Part shown: positions 15,696-25,137 of the stretch, in pieces | Numbering within the stretch: the first letter of the stretch is position 1 | Layout: every line of letters begins with the position of its first letter | Source: Neolewinella xylanilytica | GTDB lineage: Bacteria; Bacteroidota; Bacteroidia; Chitinophagales; Saprospiraceae | NCBI RefSeq assembly: GCF_002934605.1 | Contig: NZ_PTJC01000006.1 | Location: 1,798,001-1,862,000, forward strand | DNA: 64,000 nt | Direction of reading: 5' to 3' | The notes under the pieces: model-generated | Database searches by the model: none | What the model was told of the DNA's origin: nothing | The model's input: only the letters and a program-made list of their open reading frames with translations | Program-made: the position numbers and the translations under genes

Positions 15696-18600
15696 ATGAA
15701 ACTTCTTCCCCTGCTTTACTTGCTTTGCGGCAGCCTGACCGCCCAGGATATCTACTTCGTTGACGAGCCTACGCTGACCCCCGATGGTAGCGAGATCGTA
15801 TTCAGCTATAACCAGGACCTCTGGCGCATACCCACTGACGGCGGTATGGCCGTGCGGATTACGGCCCTGGAGGGCAACGAAACCAACCCGTCCATCAGTC
15901 CCGACGGCCGCTACCTGGCGTTCAGTGGTAATCAGTACGGCAACCTCGACGTCTACCTGATGCCCCTCGAAGGCGGCGAGATTCGCCAGCTTACCTTTCA
16001 CGAGGCCGACGATAAGGTCGAAAGTTGGTCCTGGGACAACGACCGAATCTATTTCACCTCGGGGCGGGAAAACCGCATGTCCACCTATACGGTACCCCTG
16101 GCCGGCGGCACCCCGAGCCGCCACTTCGGGGAAAACTACTTCAATACGGTTCACAACGTCGCCGAGCATCCCGACGGCAGCGTCTACTTCAACGAGAGCT
16201 GGGAGAGCAGCCTGTTCGTCCACCGCAAACGCTACCGCGGGCCTTTCAATCCCGACATCAAGCGCTATGACGCCGCTACGGACACCTATACCAAACTCAC
16301 CGACTGGGAGGGCAAGGACATGCTGCCCGTTATCGACCGGGAAGGGACGATCTACTTCGTTTCCGACCGCGATAACGAGGAATATAATCTGTATCGCCTC
16401 GACGGGAATGGGGAAACCGAGCGCCTCGTGGCCAGCGACCAGTCTATCTTTTCCCCGGCCGTAAGCGCCGACGGGAGCCGACTGGCCTACGTGAAGAACT
16501 ATCAGCTCTACACTTACGACCCCGCCAGCGGCCAGGAGCGCAAGGTGCCGGTGACCGTCAGTGGGTTCGAGGGATTGGCCAAGCAGCAGGACTTTAAGAC
16601 GGCCGGCAACGTCACGGCCTTCGACGTGGCCCACGACGGCAAAAAGCTCGCCTTTGTTTCCCGCGGCGAACTCTTCGTAGCCGACGAGGAAGGGAAATTC
16701 ATTCGCCAACTTAACACCGGTCCCGGTCGCGTGCGGGAGGTAAAGTGGCTAAAGGACAACCGCACCCTACTTTTCAATCAGACCGTGGCCGGTTACCTGA
16801 ACTGGTTCACGCTTCCGGCCGACGGCAGCGGCGAAATGCAACAGCACACCAACGAGAACCGCAACAATCGTCACGTGGTGATTAACCACGATACCACCAT
16901 GGCGGTGTACTTCAGTGGCCGGGACGAGCTGCGGATGCTCGACCTCTCCGATTTCAGCAGCGAGACGATCTTGACCGACGAATTCTGGGCCATCCAGAAC
17001 ACGCTTCCCCGCTGGTCGCCCGACGATGCCTACGTGGCCGTGAACGCCCGTCGCGACTTTGAGATGGACATCCTGGTCTATGACGTCGACGACAAGACCC
17101 ACCAAAACCTGACCGAAACGGGCGTGTCGGAGTGGGGGCCTTACTGGTCGCCAGACGGTAAGTATCTCTACTTTCACTCCTCCCGCCACCAGCCCGGCTA
17201 TCCGCGGGGTGGGGGAGACGCCAACGTTTACCGCCTGCCGCTGCGCCGGATGCGGGAGCCCTTCCGGGCGGCCCGTTTCGCGGAGATCTTTAGTGAAGAA
17301 GAAACGGAGAAGGATTCCGTCACCATCATCGAGCCCCGGGGCATCATGGAACGGATCGAGCAGATCGGCACGGCCTTTGGCGACCAGGGCAGCCTGGCGG
17401 TAGTGCAGGACGACGAAAAGCAGATCGTTATCTACGGCAGCGATCAGGAGGGAGGAAAAACCCAGCTCTTTAAGACCGTACTTAGTCCCTTCGAGGATCC
17501 CAAGACCGAATCCATCGAGGCGAAGGGAGCCGGTGGGGCGGATGACTTGGTCACCGCCGACGGCAAGCACTACCTCCTGGGTGGCGGTAAGATCCTCAAG
17601 TTGGACCTCGACAAGAACAAGGCCGAGCCCATCGAACTCGACTACACTTTCCGCCGGAGCCTGCGGCCCGAGTTCGAGCAGATGTACTACGAGACCTGGG
17701 CCAATCTGGAAGAAAACTTCTACGATGCCGAATTCCACGGCGTCGACTTCGCGGAGGTGCGGGAGCACTACGCCGGTTTTCTGCCCTACGTCAGCACCCG
17801 GGGCGATCTGCGGCGACTGATCAACGATATGCTCGGCGAGCTGAATACTTCCCACTTCGGCTTCTACTCCAGCGGCGACGAGGAGGAGACCACCTTCGGA
17901 TCGAAGACCTTCGACCTGGGCATTGCCTTCCGGGCGGATGCACCTTACGTGGTGGAATCGGTTATTCCCGACGGCCCGGCCGACTTTTACGACATCAATC
18001 TGCGGCCCGGCGACCGGCTGGTCGAGCTGGACGGCCAACCCATCGACCCCGCCCAAAACCGGGAAGCCTACTTCACCCGCCCCAGCGTCGACGCGGAGGT
18101 CGAAGCGACCTTCGAACGCGACGGGAAGCCATTCTTGGTGCGGCTGCACCCCGTTTCCTACGGTCAGGGCCGGGACCTCCGCTATGACGCCTGGGTGGAC
18201 GAGAATCAGCGCCGCGTGGACGAAGCCACGGATAGGAACGTAGCCTACGTGTACATGAAAAACATGGGCGGCGGCGAACTCGACAACTTTCTCAACGAAA
18301 TGGTGTCCGAAGGCCACAACCGCGATGCGCTGATCCTGGACCTACGCTACAACACGGGCGGCAACGTGCACAACGACGTGCTCCAATTCCTGAGCCAGCG
18401 TCCCTACCTCAAATGGGGGTACCGCGGCGGAGAGAAAACCCTCCAGCCGAACTTCATTCCCGATGCCAAGCCTATCGTACTGCTCATCAACGAGCAGAGC
18501 CTCAGCGACGCCGAAATGACGGCCGAAGGCTTCAAGCAACTGGGCCTCGGTACTACGGTCGGCATGCCTACCTACCGCTGGATCATCTTTACCAGCGGCG

Positions 18601-18791
18601 GCGGCCTGGTCGACGGGTCATCCTACCGACTGCCCAGCTGGGGATGCTACACCCTGGAAGGACAGAACCTGGAAAAGACCGGCGTGGAACCCGACGTCAC
18701 CGTCGATAATACCATGCTCGACCGGCTCCATGGCCGTGACCCCCAGTTAGAGCGGGCCATTGAGATCGTCACCTCCGGGGCAAAGCGCTAG
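15696..18791 (+). CDS. Tricorn-like S41 family serine peptidase
   Basis: A 1,031-residue exported peptidase (signal peptide MKLLPLLYLLCGSLTA). Residues ~20-560 are WD40/TolB-like beta-propeller repeats (recurring SPDG, SADG, SPDDAYVA and W-S-P-D-G-K units). A helical core domain follows (~660-735), then a PDZ domain (~740-830; RPGDRLVELDGQPI) and a C-terminal S41 domain with NEQSLSDAEM, where the second Ser of SLSDAE fits the Tricorn nucleophile. RYNTGGNVHND marks the S41 core. Archaeal Tricorn degrades oligopeptides; exported bacterial homologues probably do so in the periplasm. The ATG at 15696 gives the signal peptide. Its stop shares a CTAG with the bshC stop. Confidence 0.92.
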   Translation: MKLLPLLYLLCGSLTAQDIYFVDEPTLTPDGSEIVFSYNQDLWRIPTDGGMAVRITALEGNETNPSISPDGRYLAFSGNQYGNLDVYLMPLEGGEIRQLTFHEADDKVESWSWDNDRIYFTSGRENRMSTYTVPLAGGTPSRHFGENYFNTVHNVAEHPDGSVYFNESWESSLFVHRKRYRGPFNPDIKRYDAATDTYTKLTDWEGKDMLPVIDREGTIYFVSDRDNEEYNLYRLDGNGETERLVASDQSIFSPAVSADGSRLAYVKNYQLYTYDPASGQERKVPVTVSGFEGLAKQQDFKTAGNVTAFDVAHDGKKLAFVSRGELFVADEEGKFIRQLNTGPGRVREVKWLKDNRTLLFNQTVAGYLNWFTLPADGSGEMQQHTNENRNNRHVVINHDTTMAVYFSGRDELRMLDLSDFSSETILTDEFWAIQNTLPRWSPDDAYVAVNARRDFEMDILVYDVDDKTHQNLTETGVSEWGPYWSPDGKYLYFHSSRHQPGYPRGGGDANVYRLPLRRMREPFRAARFAEIFSEEETEKDSVTIIEPRGIMERIEQIGTAFGDQGSLAVVQDDEKQIVIYGSDQEGGKTQLFKTVLSPFEDPKTESIEAKGAGGADDLVTADGKHYLLGGGKILKLDLDKNKAEPIELDYTFRRSLRPEFEQMYYETWANLEENFYDAEFHGVDFAEVREHYAGFLPYVSTRGDLRRLINDMLGELNTSHFGFYSSGDEEETTFGSKTFDLGIAFRADAPYVVESVIPDGPADFYDINLRPGDRLVELDGQPIDPAQNREAYFTRPSVDAEVEATFERDGKPFLVRLHPVSYGQGRDLRYDAWVDENQRRVDEATDRNVAYVYMKNMGGGELDNFLNEMVSEGHNRDALILDLRYNTGGNVHNDVLQFLSQRPYLKWGYRGGEKTLQPNFIPDAKPIVLLINEQSLSDAEMTAEGFKQLGLGTTVGMPTYRWIIFTSGGGLVDGSSYRLPSWGCYTLEGQNLEKTGVEPDVTVDNTMLDRLHGRDPQLERAIEIVTSGAKR

Positions 18792-20377
18792 GGTTGGATG
18801 ACCACGAGACCTGGCTCCAGGGGATCCAGGTGCTGGATCAGGGTTTGAAACATCTCCTCGCCTTCCTGCAGGTAAATATTCAGGAAGTTGTCGTAGCGCT
18901 CCTGCATGCCGTTGTCGGGGAAGAGTTTGTCGCGAAGCGAACGGATTTGGTTCATAGAGGTTTCGAAGCGCTGCTTTTCGGTGCGGCGCAGCCGGCCTTC
19001 GAGGTTCTCTACCGCCTTGGCCTGACGGGCGTGTTCACCCATGACCGCCTTGGCCAGGGTGGGGTCGATGCCTTCGGCCTTGTCGGCGATGCCCTTGAAT
19101 AGCTGTTCCAGTTGCTGAAGTTCGTCCGCCAGGCTCAGTTCGTTTTCCGACTGTTCGGCTACGTAGTCGCGGATGATGAGGTCCGCCGGCTGGAAGAGCT
19201 TGCGGTAATCGAGGTCTAGTTTTTCGAGCTTTTTCTGGTTCCCTTTATCGATCCAGAGCACGGAATTGCGCCGGATCAGCATCGGGAAATTCAGGCCGAA
19301 AGTTTCGAACTGTTCCTTCCGCTCCAGCCAGTAGGCGATCTCCCCGCCGCCGCCGATGTAAGCGAGGTTCGGAAAGATCAGCTCCTGGAAGAGGGGGCGC
19401 ATCACCACGTTGGGGCTGAAGCGTTCGGGGTGGTCGCGTAGCTCCTGGCGCAGTTCCTCCTCGGTGAAGATCTTGTCGGTATCGAGTACCGCGAAGCCGC
19501 CATCCTTGCGCACGATCCGGTCGCGGCGATTCGGGGTGAGGTAGAAGAGGTTGATCTCGCGGGCGTGGGCCTGGCCACTGTAGCCGAGCTTTTCTAGTCG
19601 GGATTGGGCGCTTTCGATCAGGGGTTGGCTGACGGATTCGAAGATCTCCCGTTCCATGAACCCGGCAAAGGCGGCTTTGAAGGCCTGGTGACTCATGTCG
19701 GCCACGATCAATCCTTCCTTCGCGAACAGCTCGTGCACCAGCGCTGCGGCGCCCGCACCGTACGTATCGTGTTGGGTGTAGGCCTGCTCAATGCGCGCGT
19801 AGATGTCCTGGGCGGTGGGGCGGTCGCCCAAAATTTCCTTCAGTTCCGCCAGGGCTTCGGTGAGGCTATCGGTGGAGAGGGCGCCCACGGGTCCACCGGC
19901 GTCCTGCTTCCATTCGATCCGGTTGCCGTACACCTGGGCGTGGTTGATTTCCGCGAAATCGTGGTCTTCGGCGCCGCTGATGAAGACGGGTACGAAGTCG
20001 TTGTCCGGGTAAGCCTGCTTTAGCTGCCGCGCCAGGTTGATGGTGGAGCAGATCTTCAAAATGTAGTAAAGCGGTCCGGTGAAGAGGGCGGGCTGGTGGG
20101 CCGTAATTACGGTATAGGTTTGCGTCGAGCGCAGGAGCGAAAGGGATTCGGGAACTTCATCCTGCAAACCGAGGGATTCATACTGTGCCAGGAGGGTATC
20201 CACAAGCAGCTCGCGGTCGGTTTCGTCAGCGGCTTTGTCCTCGATTACCGAGGCGAAGGCTGCTTTGGTGACGCCGTACTTGTAAAACGGTCGTAAGGCT
20301 TCGTTCTCCGTGGCATAGGCCACATCGCGCTGGGAAAACTGGGGAACTTCGGTGAAGGGTATGCGCTCTATTTTCAT
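18788..20377 (-). CDS. bshC: Bacillithiol biosynthesis cysteine-adding enzyme
   Basis: A 529-residue protein that joins cysteine to glucosaminyl-malate in the last step of bacillithiol synthesis. Family landmarks are ITAHQPALFTGPLYYILK (about 101-118), ISGAEDHDFAEINHAQVYGN (about 147-166), RPLFQELIFPNLAYIGGGGE (about 348-367) with AYWLERK, and a C-terminal coiled coil (~430-490). The length is normal. The start MKIERIPF at 20377 is chosen because the upstream nine residues have no family match. bshA and bshB are not in the window. It converges with the Tricorn gene, with a 4-bp overlap on a shared CTAG, and is divergent from the EEP gene across 74 bp. Confidence 0.93.
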   Translation of the reverse strand: MKIERIPFTEVPQFSQRDVAYATENEALRPFYKYGVTKAAFASVIEDKAADETDRELLVDTLLAQYESLGLQDEVPESLSLLRSTQTYTVITAHQPALFTGPLYYILKICSTINLARQLKQAYPDNDFVPVFISGAEDHDFAEINHAQVYGNRIEWKQDAGGPVGALSTDSLTEALAELKEILGDRPTAQDIYARIEQAYTQHDTYGAGAAALVHELFAKEGLIVADMSHQAFKAAFAGFMEREIFESVSQPLIESAQSRLEKLGYSGQAHAREINLFYLTPNRRDRIVRKDGGFAVLDTDKIFTEEELRQELRDHPERFSPNVVMRPLFQELIFPNLAYIGGGGEIAYWLERKEQFETFGLNFPMLIRRNSVLWIDKGNQKKLEKLDLDYRKLFQPADLIIRDYVAEQSENELSLADELQQLEQLFKGIADKAEGIDPTLAKAVMGEHARQAKAVENLEGRLRRTEKQRFETSMNQIRSLRDKLFPDNGMQERYDNFLNIYLQEGEEMFQTLIQHLDPLEPGLVVIQP

Positions 20378-20440
20378 GGCTTTGTTTACAACATAACCGA
20401 CCAAAGGTTTGCAAGCCGCGGCGGGGCGGGCGGGGCGGCT

Positions 20441-20448
20441 TACCTTTG
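20441..20448 (+). promoter_or_regulatory. Putative -7 box adjacent to the EEP gene start
   Basis: TACCTTTG is a perfect TAnnTTTG ending 3 nt before the ATG at 20452. The upstream TTTG at 20408 gives a 29-bp spacer, so the -33 element is not convincing. Confidence 0.45.
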
Positions 20449-20451
20449 AGC

Positions 20452-21546
20452 ATGCGTAACCTCTGGCGCTTCCTGCGTATTCCGCTGGCCATCCTGGTCC
20501 TTTACCTTTCGGTCATCCTGATCTACGGTACGGCTACCGACTGGCAACCTACCGGCGTCACTCCATTGGATGCCAGCGCCGGACGGACGGGAACGGAAAC
20601 GGTCATCCAGGATTCCCTGCTTCGCTTCCTAACCTGGAACGTGGGCTATGGCGGGCTCGGCGCCGATGACTATTTTTTCTACAACCGGGGTGACTTTTTC
20701 TGGACCGACCTCGGCAAAGTCCGATCGCCCGAAGCGAATGTAACCCGTTACGTTGCCGGCCAGGAGCTCACGGTGACCAGTACCCAGAGTGACTTCTTCT
20801 TTTTGCAGGAAGTCGACACCGCTAGCCGGCGTAGCTACTTCATCAATCAACTCGCCGCCGCCCGCGAGGCTCGTCCCGATTACTCGGCCTATTACGCCCC
20901 CAATTTCCAAAGTAACCGCGTACCCATTCCCCTGTTTCAACCCTGGGACCACTACGGGGGTGTACAATCCGGCCTGGTGACTCTCTCCCGCTACCGTCCC
21001 ACGCGGTCCGAACGCCTTCAGTTACCGGGGGAGTTTCCCTGGCCGACCCGGCTGTTTCAGCTCGATCGCTGCGCGTTGCGCCAGGTTTTCACCACCGCCT
21101 TCGGTCCGGATCTGGTGGTGTACAACCTACACCTTTCGGCCTACGACAGCGACGGAAGCCTGCGGCGGGAGCAAATGCGTTACCTGCGGGAACAAGTGCT
21201 GGAAGATTATGCGGCGGGCAACTACGTAGTAGCTGGTGGTGACTGGAATCAGATTCCACCCGGCTTTAGCTGGTTCTCCCTAAACCCCACCGTAGAGGAA
21301 ACGATCCTTCCCCCGGGCATCGATTTCGACTACCTGCCACCCGGGTGGGCCTGGGCGTACGACCCGGCGGCGGCTACCGTCCGGAAGTCCGACGAAGCCT
21401 ACGATTCCCACCGGTCGGAAAAGAGCGTTATCGACTTCTTCCTGTGCAGCCCGAATATCCGGTTACGACGAATTAAGACGATCGACCAGGACTTTCAATT
21501 CAGCGATCATCAACCCGTCTACCTGGAAGCTGAACTGCTGCGGTAG
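20452..21546 (+). CDS. Endonuclease/exonuclease/phosphatase-family protein, membrane-anchored
   Basis: A 364-residue protein with an N-terminal membrane segment (about residues 8-26) and a metal-dependent EEP domain outside the cytoplasm. Motifs in order are LRFLTWNVGYGG (57-68), FLQEVD (Glu, ~114), NLHLSAYDSDG (~220), VVAGGDWNQIP (~259), SVIDFFLCSPN (~325) and FSDHQPV (~346), which contain the expected Asn, Glu, His, Asp, Asn, Asp and His. The substrate could be a phosphodiester, an inositol phosphate or a lipid headgroup. A start two codons upstream (TTG, 20446) lies inside the -7 box and is rejected. A lipoprotein gene follows 9 bp later, likely in the same operon. Confidence 0.88.
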   Translation: MRNLWRFLRIPLAILVLYLSVILIYGTATDWQPTGVTPLDASAGRTGTETVIQDSLLRFLTWNVGYGGLGADDYFFYNRGDFFWTDLGKVRSPEANVTRYVAGQELTVTSTQSDFFFLQEVDTASRRSYFINQLAAAREARPDYSAYYAPNFQSNRVPIPLFQPWDHYGGVQSGLVTLSRYRPTRSERLQLPGEFPWPTRLFQLDRCALRQVFTTAFGPDLVVYNLHLSAYDSDGSLRREQMRYLREQVLEDYAAGNYVVAGGDWNQIPPGFSWFSLNPTVEETILPPGIDFDYLPPGWAWAYDPAAATVRKSDEAYDSHRSEKSVIDFFLCSPNIRLRRIKTIDQDFQFSDHQPVYLEAELLR

Positions 21547-21555
21547 TTTAGTGTT

Positions 21556-22356
21556 ATGGCCCGTATGAAATTCAGCATCCCCCTCCTTTTGCTCGGCCTC
21601 TTAGGCATCAGCAGCTGTGATAGCACCGATTCCACCACCGAATCCAGCGCGAGCGATTCCAGCGAGATCAATCCGGCGGCGGAAGGCTTCGATCTGGCCG
21701 GTTCCGACCCCCAGGCCATTGCCATCGCGGATAGCGTGGTGAAGTACCACGGCGGGCGGAAGGCGTACGACGACGTGCGGTTTTTACAGTGGAATTTCTT
21801 CGGGGCCCGACGGCTAACCTGGGATAAGGAAGAAGACCGCGTTCGGATCGACGTTCCCAACGACAGCATGATCTATCTGCTGGACTTCAGCGACGACGAC
21901 CTCACCGGAGCGGTCAGCAAGAACGGTATGGAGATGACCGAGCCCGATAGCATCGATCTCTACCTGCAGGATGCCTACTCGATGTGGATCAACGACAGTT
22001 ACTGGCTCGTTCAACCCTTTAAACTGAAGGACAGCGGCGTCACCCTAAAGTACGCCGGTGAAGGGGAGGACCCCCAGAAAAATCGCCCCTCGGACATCCT
22101 CGAATTGACTTTTACCGAGGTCGGCGACACTCCCGGAAACAAGTATCGCCTTTACGTAGACAAGGAGAACTACCGCATAAACACCTGGCAGTTTTTTCGG
22201 ACCGCGGACGATGCGGAGCCCGCCATCAGTACCCCCTTTGACGGCTACCAGGATTACGCCGGCGTCATGCTATCCGGCGACCGGGGCGGACGCTTTCAAC
22301 TGCAGGACATTTCCGTTACTAACGATATGGACGAATCGGTCTTCACCGAGTTCTAG
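21556..22356 (+). CDS. Lipoprotein, DUF6503-like
   Basis: 266 residues with a lipoprotein signal whose lipobox is GISSC (Cys21), followed by a Ser/Thr/Asp-rich linker typical of surface or outer-membrane lipoproteins. The core (KYHGGRKAYDDVRFLQWNFF around 63-82; then repeated short beta strands with W and Y) resembles LolA-like lipoprotein-sorting folds and the DUF6503 group, but I cannot assign a function. The start is ATG 21556 or the third-codon ATG at 21565; both give a signal peptide. It lies 9 bp after the EEP gene. Its TAG stop shares CTAG (22353-22356) with the convergent AAA+ gene. Confidence 0.78.
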   Translation: MARMKFSIPLLLLGLLGISSCDSTDSTTESSASDSSEINPAAEGFDLAGSDPQAIAIADSVVKYHGGRKAYDDVRFLQWNFFGARRLTWDKEEDRVRIDVPNDSMIYLLDFSDDDLTGAVSKNGMEMTEPDSIDLYLQDAYSMWINDSYWLVQPFKLKDSGVTLKYAGEGEDPQKNRPSDILELTFTEVGDTPGNKYRLYVDKENYRINTWQFFRTADDAEPAISTPFDGYQDYAGVMLSGDRGGRFQLQDISVTNDMDESVFTEF

Positions 22357-24998
22357 AAACCGATGCGCTTCCGCTGGATCGAGAGTTCCTTCGTATCCAG
22401 TTTAAGATGCTCGACGTCGGCGCGGGAAATCCGCGCGCTCGGCGACCGTTTTCCTTTGCCGCTTTCCGCCTGTCGTAGATCGTGCCGGCGCAGGATATCC
22501 ACCACCAGCTGGCGGACCGTACGTGCATTGCCGAAGTAAGCGTCCCGGTACTTGTGCAGGAAGGCCAGGTAAGCCTGGAGGTGTTGCCGGGCCGGAGCGG
22601 ATAACAGGACCCCACGGTCGCGGAACATCTCGTCGGCGATGCGGCCGAGTTGCTCCGGATTGTAATCTTCGAACTTCAGAATCTTGTCGAAGCGGCTACT
22701 CAGGCCCGGATTGGCTTTGAGGAAGGTTTCCATATTGTCGGGATACCCGGCGACGCAGACGAAGAATTCTCCCCGCTGGTCTTCCATCCGTTTCAGCAGG
22801 GTTTGAATCGCTTCGTCACCGAAGTCACCCCGCTGTCCGGCCTGGGTTTGGGTAAGGGCGTAGGCTTCGTCGATGAACAGCAGCCCGCCGATGGCTTCCT
22901 CGATCACCTTGGCCGTTTTCTCCGCGGTTTGACCTACGTAGCCGGCCACTAGTCCCTGGCGGTCGGTTTCCACGATGTGCCCGCGTTCCAGGATGCCGAG
23001 GGCGTTGTAGAGGGTGGCCAGGATGCGGGCAACGGTGGTTTTGCCCGTTCCCGGGTTGCCCACCAGGACGGTATGGAGGTGAAAGGCATTGAGGACATCG
23101 CGGCCGGACTGCCGGTAATACCGGACCAGCCGGACCAGCTCGTGGAGTTGGGCCTTCACCGCGTCCATGCCGATCAGGACATCGAGTTCGGCCAGGGCAC
23201 TGGTCAGTAAATCCTCATTGACGGGTATGGTAGGTCGTTCGCGGACGGTCGATGGGGTAAGCTTTACTACGTCTTCGGCTTCGATGGTGCTGAGGTACTC
23301 GTCGCTGAGCGATTCCCCGCTGTCGTCGCGCGCCATGATCCGCAATGCCATTTGCACTTTCGCTTTTTCGATGAGGTCGTGTACGTAGCGGGCGTTTCCG
23401 AAAGTGCGATCGCGTTCGCGGAAAGATTTGGTGATCGTTTCGTTGATCAGAGCCTTCGCGGCGAGCGTCATCGTTACGCCAAGGCGCGTTGCCGCGTAAT
23501 CCGCGATCTGGCTTAACTCCTGGGGTAAAAAATTTCGGAACTCGTAGAAGAGTTTGAAACGCGATTTCAGGCCCGTGTTGCTGTCGAGGAACCGCTTCAT
23601 CTCGTCGGTATAGCCGGCCACGATGACGGCCAGGTCGCCGGCACCATTCGACATTTCCTTCACCAGGATTTCAATGACCTCGCGGCCGAAATCTTTGCCG
23701 TCGTCGTTGTTACGAGCCAGGGAATAAGCCTCGTCGATGAAGAGGACGCCACCCCTCGCGCTTTCGATGACTTCCCGGGTTTTGGGTGCCGTCTGCCCGA
23801 TGTATTCCCCCACCAGGTCTACCCGGTCGGCAACCACGGTATGGCCGCTGCTCAGCAGGCCCATCTTTTGGTATAGCTTGCCCATCATTCGGGCAACGGT
23901 GGTCTTTCCGGTACCGGGGTTACCGCTGAAGACGGCGTGCACGTCGATGCCCGTATCCATAGCGAACCCGCGCTTCTGACGCAATTGCAGGAACTGGATG
24001 TAGACGGCGTGTTCCCGCATCTGTTGCTTCACCTCCTGTAGGCCGATGAGGGCATCCAGGTCGGCCATGATGTGCTCGAACTCCTCACTATCCTCCCCTT
24101 CGGCGTTCAGGAGCACGGGGTGATCCCGACCGGGGAGGTACACTTTGGGGCTACCTTCCATCGACTCGTCGCTCACCTCGAAGTGAACCGTGGCGATGAG
24201 GGAATCGAGGAATACGATCTCCGCGGTGTATTGATCTTCCCGCCACAGGTTTGGCGTAGCGGCTCCCCAACCGACGGTGAGCTGTATACGGTCTTTCTCG
24301 GGCTCGACCTGAATCAACCGCGATACCTGTCCCTTCAGCTCCCTGGTCTGGTTGTGGAACTTGGTAAACAGCTCGAGGTGCCAATCCTGACTCGGCTGTA
24401 AATTGAGGAAGTCCAGCTCGAGATAAATGTACCGGGTCTCCTGGCTGGAAAACTGTTTGAGGTAGGTCCGGTCATCGGAGGATACGTCGTCGTAGGGCCC
24501 CTCGTACATCTTTACGGACTGCAGCTTAAGGTACTGATCCGCAATCCGTTCCTCGTCTTCGTCGGGGCTGTCGTCGTCTTCCGCCTCGATGATGTAAAAG
24601 AATTTGCTTCCCACCTTTTGGCCGCCGATGTAGGCCTCCCAGAAATAGGTGCCGGCTTTCCAAAAGGTTCCTTTCTTCTGATTTCCCCAGCCTTCGCGGA
24701 CGTAAACGGTGGGGTCGAAGCGGCTGATCTCTTTGTCAATCGTCAGGCTGCAGATTTCCGTCCGGTTCTGGTCCTCTACCCGGAAGCACTTCAATTCAAT
24801 CCGCAACGCCCAATCCTGGACATCGAACGCTTTGTTGTACAGCGATAATTCGGCGTAGACGTAAGCCGTCTCGAACCGGTCGAACACCTGGCGATACTTC
24901 TTGACGTTGTCCCACAGGTACTCCGTCGAGTTATACACCTTCAGTTCGCGAAACTTAAAGTTCGCGCCGCCGGCGGTTTTTGCTTTGGATTCCCGCAT
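22353..24998 (-). CDS. Double CbxX/SpoVK-type AAA+ ATPase with duplicated N-terminal beta domain
   Basis: 881 residues, no signal peptide. Two similar beta-rich N-terminal segments (about 15-140 and 155-290) share a pattern KVY..., long strand pairs, then GWG and a closing strand (KFFYI; VHFEV). Two AAA+ modules of the CbbX/SpoVK type follow: Walker A GNPGTGKTT at ~358-366 and ~646-654, Walker B VLFIDEAYS ~417-425 and LLFIDEAYA ~705-713, each with GYTDEM or GYPDNM sensor segments and FGNAR arginine motifs. Relatives include rubisco activase CbbX and EccA. I infer a hexameric remodelling ATPase whose N-terminal domains bind a target. An alternative start at 25040 adds 14 residues. It is divergent from the YkuK gene. 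Confidence 0.85.
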   Translation of the reverse strand: MRESKAKTAGGANFKFRELKVYNSTEYLWDNVKKYRQVFDRFETAYVYAELSLYNKAFDVQDWALRIELKCFRVEDQNRTEICSLTIDKEISRFDPTVYVREGWGNQKKGTFWKAGTYFWEAYIGGQKVGSKFFYIIEAEDDDSPDEDEERIADQYLKLQSVKMYEGPYDDVSSDDRTYLKQFSSQETRYIYLELDFLNLQPSQDWHLELFTKFHNQTRELKGQVSRLIQVEPEKDRIQLTVGWGAATPNLWREDQYTAEIVFLDSLIATVHFEVSDESMEGSPKVYLPGRDHPVLLNAEGEDSEEFEHIMADLDALIGLQEVKQQMREHAVYIQFLQLRQKRGFAMDTGIDVHAVFSGNPGTGKTTVARMMGKLYQKMGLLSSGHTVVADRVDLVGEYIGQTAPKTREVIESARGGVLFIDEAYSLARNNDDGKDFGREVIEILVKEMSNGAGDLAVIVAGYTDEMKRFLDSNTGLKSRFKLFYEFRNFLPQELSQIADYAATRLGVTMTLAAKALINETITKSFRERDRTFGNARYVHDLIEKAKVQMALRIMARDDSGESLSDEYLSTIEAEDVVKLTPSTVRERPTIPVNEDLLTSALAELDVLIGMDAVKAQLHELVRLVRYYRQSGRDVLNAFHLHTVLVGNPGTGKTTVARILATLYNALGILERGHIVETDRQGLVAGYVGQTAEKTAKVIEEAIGGLLFIDEAYALTQTQAGQRGDFGDEAIQTLLKRMEDQRGEFFVCVAGYPDNMETFLKANPGLSSRFDKILKFEDYNPEQLGRIADEMFRDRGVLLSAPARQHLQAYLAFLHKYRDAYFGNARTVRQLVVDILRRHDLRQAESGKGKRSPSARISRADVEHLKLDTKELSIQRKRIGF

Positions 24999-25137
24999 GT
25001 GGGTAATGTACGCGTTTAAGGACGTAAGCCGGGTTAACACGGGAGGATAAATTTTAACCTATTGGTCATATGCTTTGCAACTTCCCAAGCTAGGGGGTTG
25101 GTTATCTTCACCGTATCAGCAACCAAATGCAAAACGG

